In this document: positions 55,401 through 64,000 of the stretch, one piece after another
Position numbering within the stretch: the stretch's first letter is position 1
How the letters are laid out: each line of letters starts with the position of its first letter
Assembly: GCA_030765045.1 (NCBI GenBank)
Contig: CM060968.1
Span: 112,867,404-112,931,403, forward strand
Source: Tenodera sinensis
Taxonomy: Eukaryota; Arthropoda; Insecta; Mantodea; Mantidae
Length of the DNA stretch: 64,000 nucleotides
Reading direction: 5' to 3'
Program-made: the position numbers and the translations under genes
The notes under the pieces: model-generated
What the model was told of the DNA's origin: nothing
Seen by the model: the letters and a program-made list of their open reading frames with translations, nothing else
Databases searched by the model: none

Positions 55401-58400
55401 TATGTTTTGATGTACATTTCTTGAGTGTACAATGAAAATGTGTATGTTTTGATGTACATTTCTTGAATGTACAATGAAAATGTGTATGTTTTGATGTACA
55501 TTTCTTGAATGTACAATGAAAATGTGTATGTTTTGATATACATTTCTTGAATGTACCCTGAAAATGTGTATGTTTTGAAATACATTTCTTGAGTGTACAA
55601 TGAAAATGTGTATGTTTTGATGTACATTTCTTGAATGTACAATGAAAATGTGTATGTTTTGATGAACATTTCTTGAGTGTACAATGAAAATGTGTATGTT
55701 TTGATGTACATTTCTTGAATGTACAATGAAAATGTGTATGTTTTGATGTACATTTCTTGAGTGTACAATGAAAATGTGTATGTTTTGATGTACATTTCTT
55801 GAATGTACAATGAAAATGTGTATGTTTTGATGTATATTTCTTGAATGTACAATGAAAATGTGTATGTTTTGATGTACATTTCTTTAGTGTACAATGAAAA
55901 TGTGTTTGTTTTGATGTACATTTCTTGAATGTACACTGAAAATGTGTATTTTTTGTTATACATTTCTTGAATGTACACTGAAAATGTGTATGTTTTGATG
56001 TACATTTGTTGAATGTACAATGAAAATGTGTATGTTTTGATATACATTTCTTGAATGTACAATGAAAAAGTGTATGTTGTGATGTACATTTCTTGAGTGT
56101 ACAATGAAAATGTGTATGTTTTGATGTACATTTCTTGAATGTACAATGAGAATGTGTAAGTTTTGATGTACTTTTCTTGAATGTACAATGAAAATGTGTA
56201 TGTTTTGATGTATATTTCTTGAATGTACACTGAAAATGTGTATTTTTTGATATATATTTCTTGAATGTACACTGAAAATGTGTATGTTTTGTTGTACATT
56301 TCTGGAATGTACAATGAAAATGTGTATGTTTTGATATACATTTCTTGAATGTACACTGAAAATGTGTATGTTTTGATGTACATTTCTTGAGTGTACAATG
56401 AAAATGTGTATGTTTTGATGTACATTTCTTGTATATACAATGAAAATGTGTATGTTTTGATGTATATTTCTAGAACGTACAATGAAAATGTGTATGTTTT
56501 GATGTACATTTCTTGAATGTACAATGAAAATGTGTATGTTTTGATGTACATTTCTTGAATGTACAATGAAAATGTGTATGTTTTGATGTATATTTCTAGA
56601 ATGTACAATGAAAATGTGTATGTTTTGATATACATTTCTTGAATGTACAATGAAAATGTGTATGCTTTGATGTACATTTCTTGAATGTACAATGAAAATG
56701 TGTATGTTTTGATGTATATTTCTAAAATGTACAATGAAAATGTGTATGTTTTGATGTACATTTCTTGAATGTACAATGAAAATGTGTATGTTTAAATGTA
56801 CATTTCTTGAATGTACACTGAAAATGTGTATGTTTTGATGTACATTTCTTGAGTGTACAATGAAAATGTGTATGTTTTGATGTACATTTCTTGAATGTAC
56901 AATGAGAATGTGTATGTTTTGATGTACATTTCTTGAATGTACAATGAAAATGTGTATGTTTTGGTGTACATTTCTTGAATGTACAATGAAAATGTGTATG
57001 TTTAAATGTACATTTCTTGAATGTACACTGAAAATGTGTATTTTTTGATATACATTTCTTGAATGTACACTGATAATGTGTATGTTTTGTTGTACATTTC
57101 TGGAATGTACAATGAAAATGTGTATGTTTTGATATACATTTCTTGAATGTACACTGAAAATGTGTATGTTTTGATGTACATTTCTTGAATGTACAATGAA
57201 AGTGTGTATGTTTTGATGTACATTTCTTGTATATACAATGAAAATGTGTATGTTTTGATGTATATTTCTAGAATGTACAATGAAAATGTGTATGTTTTGA
57301 TGTACATTTCTTGAATGTACAATGAAAATGTGTATGTTTAAATGTACATTTCTTGAATGTACAATGAAAATGTGTATGTTTAAATGTACATTTCTTGAAT
57401 GTACACTGAAAATGTGTATGTTTTGATGTACATTTCTTGAGTGTACAATGAAAATGTGTATGTTTTGATGTACATTTCTTGAATGTACAATGAAAATGTG
57501 TATGTTTTGATGTATATTTCTAGAATGTACAATGAAAATGTGTATGTTTTGATGTACATTTCTTGAATGTACACTGAAAATGTGTATGTTTTGATGTACA
57601 TTTCTTGAATGTACAATGAAAATGTGTGTGTTTTGATGTATATTTCTAGAATGTACAATGAAAATGTGTATGTTTAAATGTACATTTCTTGAATGTACAC
57701 TGAAAATGTGTATGTTTTGATGTACATTTCTTGAATGTACAATGAAAATGTGTATGTTTTGATGTATATTTCTAGAATGTACAATGAAAATGTGTATGTT
57801 TTGATGTACATTTCTTGAATGTACAATGAAAATGTGTATGTTTAAATGTACATTTCTTGAATGTACACTGAAAATGTGTATGTTTTGATGTACATTTCTT
57901 GAGTGTACAATGAAAATGTGTATGTTTTGATGTACACTTCTTGAATGTACAATGAGAATGTGTATGTTTTGATGTACATGTCTTGAATGTACAATGAAAA
58001 TGTGTATGTTTTGGTGTACATTTCTTGAATGTACAATGAAAATGTGTATGTTTAAATGTACATTTCTTGAATGTACACTGAAAATGTGTATGTTTAAATG
58101 TACATTTCTTGAATGTACACTGAAAATGTGTATGTTTTGATATACATTTCTTGAATGTACACTGAAAATGTGTATGTTTTGTTGTACATTTCTGGAATGT
58201 ACAATGAAAATGTGTATGTTTTGATATACATTTCTTGAATGTACACTGAAAATGTGTATGTTTTGATGTACATTTCTTGAGTGTACAATGAAAATGTGTA
58301 TGTTTTGATGTACATTTCTGGAATGTACAATGAAAATGTGTAGGTTTTGATATACATTTCTTGAATGTACACTGAAAATGTGTATGTTTTGATGTACATT

Positions 58401-60944
58401 TCTTGAGTGTACAATTAAAATGTGTATGTTTTGATGTATATTTCTTGTATATACAATGAAAATGTGTATGTTTTGATGTATATTTCTAGAATGTACAATG
58501 AAAATGTGTATGTTTTGATGTACATTTCTTGAATGTACAATGAAAATGTGTATGTTTTGATGTACATTTCTTGAGTGTACAATGAAAATTGTGTATGTTT
58601 TGATGTACATTTCTTGAATGTACAATGAGAATGTGTAAGTTTTGATGTACATTTCTTGAATGTACAATGAAAATGTGTATGTTTTGATGTATATTTCTTG
58701 AATGTACACTGAAAATGTGTATTTTTTGATATACATTTCTTGAATGTACACTGAAAATGTGTATGTTTTGTTGTACATTTCTGGAATGTACAATGAAAAT
58801 GTGTATGTTTTGATATACATTTCTTGAATGTACACTGAAAATGTGTATGTTTTGATGTACATTTCTTGAGTGTACAATGAAAATGTGTATGTTTTGATGT
58901 ACATTTCTTGTATATACAATGAAAATGTGTATGTTTTGATGTATATTTCTAGAATGTACAATGAAAATGTGTATGTTTTGATGTACATTTCTTGAATGTA
59001 CAATGAAAATGTGTATGTTTTGATGTACATTTCTTGAATGTACAATGAAAATGTGTATGTTTTGATGTATATTTCTAGAATGTACAATGAAAATGTGTAT
59101 GTTTATATGTACATTTCTTGAATGTACACTGAAAATGTGTATGTTTTGATGTACATTTCTTGAATGTACAATGAAAATGTGTATGTTTTGATGTATATTT
59201 CTAGAATGTACAATGAAAATGTGTATGTTTTGATGTACATTTCTTGAATGTACAATGAAAATGTGTATGTTTAAATGTACATTTCTTGAATGTACACTGA
59301 AAATGTGTATGTTTTGATGTACATTTCTTGAGTGTACAATGAAAATGTGTATGTTTTGATGTACATTTCTTGAATGTACAATGAGAATGTGTATGTTTTG
59401 ATGTACATTTCTTGAATGTACAATGAAAATGTGTATGTTTTGGTGTACATTTCTTGAATGTACAATGAAAATGTGTATGTTTAAATGTACATTTCTTGAA
59501 TGTACACTAAAAATGTGTATTTTTTGATATATATTTCTTGAATGTACACTGAAAATGTGTATGTTTTGTTGTACATTTCTGGAATGTACAATGAAAATGT
59601 GTATGTTTTGATATACATTTCTTGAATGTACACTGAAAATGTGTATGTTTTGATGTACATTTCTTGAGTGCACAATGAAAATGTGTATGTTTTGATGTAC
59701 ATTTCTTGAATGTACAATGAGAATGTGTATGTTTTGATGTACATGTCTTGAATGTACAATGAAAATGTGTATGTTTTGGTGTACATTTCTTGAATGTACA
59801 ATGAAAATGTGTATGTTTAAATGTACATTTCTTGAATGTACACTGAAAATGTGTATGTTTAAATGTACATTTCTTGAATGTACACTGAAAATGTGTATGT
59901 TTTGATATACATTTCTTGAATGTACACTGAAAATGTGTATTTTTGTTGTACATTTCTGGAATGTACAATGAAAATGTGTATGTTTTGATATACATTTCTT
60001 GAATGTACACTGAAAATGTGTATGTTTTGATGTACATTTCTTGAGTGTACAATGAAAATGTGTATGTTTTGATGTACATTTCTGGAATGTACAATGAAAA
60101 TGTGTATGTTTTGATATACATTTCTTGAATGTACACTGAAAATGTGTATGTTTTGATGTACATTTCTTGAGTGTACAATGAAAATGTGTAATGTTTGATG
60201 TATATTTCTTGTATATACAATGAAAATGTGTATGTTTTGATGTATATTTCTAGAATGTACAATGAAACTGTGTATGTTTTGATGTACATTTCTTGAATTT
60301 ACAATGAAAATGTGTATGTTTAAATGTACATTTCTTGAATGTACACTGAAAATGTGTATGTTTTGATGTACATTTCCTGAATGTACACTGAAAATGTGTA
60401 CGTTTTGATGTACATTTCTTGAATGTACAATGAAAATGTGTATGTTTTGATGTATATTTCTAGAATATACAATGAAAATGTGTATGTTTAAATGTACATT
60501 TCTTGAATGTACACTGAAAATGTGTACGTTTTGATGTACATTTCTTGAATGTACAATGAAAATGTGTATGTTTTGATGTATATTTCTAGAATGTACAATG
60601 AAAATGTGTATGTTTTGATGTACATTTCTTGAATGTACAATGAAAATGTGTATGTTTAAATGTACATTTCTTGAATGTACACTGAAAATGTGTATGTTTA
60701 AATGTACATTTCTTGAATGTACACTGAAAATGTGTATGTTTTGATGTACATTTCTTGAGTGTACAATGAAAATGTGTATGTTTTGATGTACATTTCTTGT
60801 ATATACAATGAAAATGTGTATGTTTTGATGTATATTTCTAGAATGTACAATGAAAATGTGTATGTTTTGATGTACATTTCTTGAATGTACAATGAAAATG
60901 TGTATGTTTAAATGTACATTTCTTGAATGTACACTGAAAATGTG
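55400..60944 (+). repeat. 132-monomer HOR unit Y, copy 1 (5,544 bp)
   Basis: Matches 60,944-64,000 at an offset of 5,544 bp, exactly 132 monomers (the AAAAAGTGTATGTTGTG variant starts its monomer at 56,061 and 61,605). A +1 indel near 58,590 and a -1 indel near 59,941 cancel. The unit is rich in GTTTAAATG, TTTCTAGAATG, TTTTGGTGTAC, GTGTAAGTTTT and GTGTATTTTTTG monomers and poor in TGTATATACA monomers, so it differs in flavour from units U, V and W. Confidence 0.88.
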
Positions 60945-63900
60945 TATGTTTTGATGTACATTTCTTGAGTGTACAATGAAAATGTGTATGTTTTGATGTA
61001 CATTTCTTGAATGTACAATGAAAATGTGTATGTTTTGATGTACATTTCTTGAATGTACAATGAAAATGTGTATGTTTTGATATACATTTCTTGAATGTAC
61101 CCTGAAAATGTGTATGTTTTGAAATACATTTCTTGAGTGTACAATGAAAATGTGTATGTTTTGATGTACATTTCTTGAATGTACAATGAAAATGTGTATG
61201 TTTTGATGAACATTTCTTGAGTGTACAATGAAAATGTGTATGTTTTGATGTACATTTCTTGAATGTACAATGAAAATGTGTATGTTTTGATGTACATTTC
61301 TTGAGTGTACAATGAAAATGTGTATGTTTTGATGTACATTTCTTGAATGTACAATGAAAATGTGTATGTTTTGATGTATATTTCTTGAATGTACAATGAA
61401 AATGTGTATGTTTTGATGTACATTTCTTTAGTGTACAATGAAAATGTGTTTGTTTTGATGTACATTTCTTGAATGTACACTGAAAATGTGTATTTTTTGT
61501 TATACATTTCTTGAATGTACACTGAAAATGTGTATGTTTTGATGTACATTTGTTGAATGTACAATGAAAATGTGTATGTTTTGATATACATTTCTTGAAT
61601 GTACAATGAAAAAGTGTATGTTGTGATGTACATTTCTTGAGTGTACAATGAAAATGTGTATGTTTTGATGTACATTTCTTGAATGTACAATGAGAATGTG
61701 TAAGTTTTGATGTACTTTTCTTGAATGTACAATGAAAATGTGTATGTTTTGATGTATATTTCTTGAATGTACACTGAAAATGTGTATTTTTTGATATACA
61801 TTTCTTGAATGTACACTGAAAATGTGTATGTTTTGTTGTACATTTCTGGAATGTACAATGAAAATGTGTATGTTTTGATATACATTTCTTGAATGTACAC
61901 TGAAAATGTGTATGTTTTGATGTACATTTCTTGAGTGTACAATGAAAATGTGTATGTTTTGATGTACATTTCTTGTATATACAATGAAAATGTGTGTTTT
62001 GATGTATATTTCTAGAACGTACAATGAAAATGTGTATGTTTTGATGTACATTTCTTGAATGTACAATGAAAATGTGTATGTTTTGATGTACATTTCTTGA
62101 ATGTACAATGAAAATGTGTATGTTTTGATGTATATTTCTAGAATGTACAATGAAAATGTGTATGTTTTGATATACATTTCTTGAATGTACAATGAAAATG
62201 TGTATGCTTTGATGTACATTTCTTGAATGTACAATGAAAATGTGTATGTTTTGATGTATATTTCTAGAATGTACAATGAAAATGTGTATGTTTTGATGTA
62301 CATTTCTTGAATGTACAATGAAAATGTGTATGTTTAAATGTACATTTCTTGAATGTACACTGAAAATGTGTATGTTTTGATGTACATTTCTTGAGTGTAC
62401 AATGAAAATGTGTATGTTTTGATGTACATTTCTTGAATGTACAATGAGAATGTGTATGTTTTGATGTACATTTCTTGAATGTACAATGAAAATGTGTATG
62501 TTTTGGTGTACATTTCTTGAATGTACAATGAAAATGTGTATGTTTAAATGTACATTTCTTGAATGTACACTGAAAATGTGTATTTTTTGATATACATTTC
62601 TTGAATGTACACTGAAAATGTGTATGTTTTGTTGTACATTTCTGGAATGTACAATGAAAATGTTTATGTTTTGATATACATTTCTTGAATGTACACTGAA
62701 AATGTGTATGTTTTGATGTACATTTCTTGAATGTACAATGAAAGTGTGTATGTTTTGATGTACATTTCTTGTATATACAATGAAAATGTGTATGTTTTGA
62801 TGTATATTTCTAGAATGTACAATGAAAATGTGTATGTTTTGATGTACATTTCTTGAATGTACAATGAAAATGTGTATGTTTAAATGTACATTTCTTGAAT
62901 GTACAATGAAAATGTGTATGTTTAAATGTACATTTCTTGAATGTACACTGAAAATGTGTATGTTTTGATGTACATTTCTTGAGTGTACAATGAAAATGTG
63001 TATGTTTTGATGTACATTTCTTGAATGTACAATGAAAATGTGTATGTTTTGATGTATATTTCTAGAATGTACAATGAAAATGTGTATGTTTTGATGTACA
63101 TTTCTTGAATGTACACTGAAAATGTGTATGTTTTGATGTACATTTCTTGAATGTACAATGAAAATGTGTATGTTTTGATGTATATTTCTAGAATGTACAA
63201 TGAAAATGTGTATGTTTAAATGTACATTTCTTGAATGTACACTGAAAATGTGTATGTTTTGATGTACATTTCTTGAATGTACAATGAAAATGTGTATGTT
63301 TTGATGTATATTTCTAGAATGTACAATGAAAATGTGTATGTTTGGATGTACATTTCTTGAATGTACAATGAAAATGTGTATGTTTAAATGTACATTTCTT
63401 GAATGTACACTGAAAATGTGTATGTTTTGATGTACATTTCTTGAGTGTACAATGAAAATGTGTATGTTTTGATGTACACTTCTTGAATGTACAATGAGAA
63501 TGTGTATGTTTTGATGTACATGTCTTGAATGTACAATGAAAATGTGTATGTTTTGGTGTACATTTCTTGAATGTACAATGAAAATGTGTATGTTTAAATG
63601 TACATTTCTTGAATGTACACTGAAAATGTGTATGTTTAAATGTACATTTCTTGAATGTACACTGAAAATGTGTATGTTTTGATATACATTTCTTGAATGT
63701 ACACTGAAAATGTGTATGTTTTGTTGTACATTTCTGGAATGTACAATGAAAATGTGTATGTTTTGATATACATTTCTTGAATGTACACTGAAAATGTGTA
63801 TGTTTTGATGTACATTTCTTGAGTGTACAATGAAAATGTGTATGTTTTGATGTACATTTCTGGAATGTACAATGAAAATGTGTATGTTTTGATATACATT

Positions 63901-64000
63901 TCCTGAATGTACACTGAAAATGTGTATGTTTTGATGTACATTTCTTGAGTGTACAATTAAAATGTGTATGTTTTGATGTATATTTCTTGTATATACAATG
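60944..64000 (+). repeat. Unit Y, copy 2, cut by the window edge
   Basis: Follows 55,400-58,458 in order to the last base of the window. A private 2-bp deletion near 61,995 shifts the offset from 5,544 to 5,542 bp. The window ends in a TGTATATACAATG monomer matching 58,446-58,458, so the array and most of this copy continue to the right. Confidence 0.88.

Larger units (their letters stand above)
1..64000 (+). repeat. 42-bp satellite array filling the window, about 1,525 monomers
   Basis: Every stretch read is a variant of one 42-bp monomer, always in the same orientation. Anchors in the consensus are TGTACAATG at monomer positions 1-9, GTATGTTTTGATG at 17-29 and TACATTTCTTGAA at 30-42. Composition is 13 A, 18 T, 8 G and 3 C (26% GC, G-rich over C on this strand), with no CpG. 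The window starts at monomer position 3 and ends at position 9; after correcting for a net -57 bp of small indels the length equals 1,525 x 42 + 7. No unique sequence, inverted block or inserted element was found. Recurrent monomer variants include TGTACACTG, TGTATATACA, GAGTGTACA, GTTTAAATG, GATATACA, TTCTAGAATG, TTCTGGAATG and GTTTTCATG. Its size and uniformity fit eukaryotic heterochromatic satellite DNA; chromosome and species cannot be inferred. Confidence 0.97.

Noticed and set aside
55956..59087. 1,043-codon minus-strand open frame, and many others of 60-655 codons throughout
   Set aside because: They consist only of the 14-residue translation of the monomer, slipping between the three open frames at small indels. 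They begin at whichever ATG follows a stop variant and have no unique N-terminus, signal, domain, splice or promoter context. Equivalent frames appear in every HOR copy and break wherever a TTTAAA or TTTAG variant falls.
3340..63999. TATA-box-like (TATATT, TATATACA) and polyadenylation-like (AATAAAA near 20,272) strings as regulatory sites
   Set aside because: They are common or chance variants of an AT-rich monomer and recur without any associated gene or unique flank.
1..64000. CRISPR array
   Set aside because: Repeats are 42 bp but directly adjacent, with no unique spacers. Variation is spread over the whole monomer, and there are no cas genes.
1..64000. Telomeric, rDNA, tRNA or transposon sequence, including inverted blocks
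   Set aside because: No telomere-type hexamers, no structured RNA genes, no transposase-like coding and no terminal inverted repeats were seen. Every monomer is in the same orientation, and phase arithmetic leaves no unexplained length.
1..64000. CENP-B box
   Set aside because: The motif needs GC-rich core bases (TTCG and CGGG ends). The monomer has no CpG and no similar stretch.

Overview
The whole 64,000-base window is one uninterrupted array of a 42-bp satellite (minisatellite) monomer. All copies run in the same orientation, head to tail. I see no conventional gene, RNA gene, transposon, CRISPR array or unique-sequence island. The consensus monomer is about 26% GC (13 A, 18 T, 8 G, 3 C on the plus strand) and contains no CpG. 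Monomers mostly differ from the consensus by one to a few substitutions. A long, AT-rich, tandem DNA with large higher-order repeats (HORs) is typical of constitutive heterochromatin in a eukaryotic nucleus (pericentromeric, centromeric, subtelomeric or sex-chromosome blocks). Nothing here identifies the species.

The array can be phased from end to end. The first base is monomer position 3 and the last is position 9. I list about 43 small indels (-1, -2, +1, +4) with a net of -57 bp. 64,000 + 57 = 64,057 = 1,525 x 42 + 7, which is exactly the length expected for that start and end phase. This leaves no room for undetected foreign DNA unless it preserves phase.

Layout, with boundaries good to about one monomer. 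1-2,480: left segment with a 27-monomer (1,134 bp) period. 2,480-17,005: two copies of a 132-monomer (5,538 bp) unit, the second enlarged by an internal 3,272-bp tandem duplication (10,155-13,430 and 13,430-16,702). 14,740-19,270: a 2,265-bp tandem duplication across the end of that block. 17,240-36,226: a 9.49-kb tandem duplication. 36,226-39,083: a mosaic related to 30-34 kb. 39,083-45,950: a 2,849-bp unit in two full copies plus a partial one. 42,100-51,787: a 4.82/4.86-kb tandem duplication that contains the earlier 2,849-bp junction. 51,787-55,400: mosaic. 55,400-64,000: a 5,544-bp (132-monomer) unit, one full copy and the start of a second, running off the window.

These units do not work together as genes. 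They record the array's growth: every duplication I could place is in exact monomer register, as expected from repeated unequal exchange or gene-conversion-like recombination. Open frames of up to 1,043 codons exist only on the minus strand. They follow from the monomer being 14 codons long and lacking minus-strand stops, so I do not call them genes.
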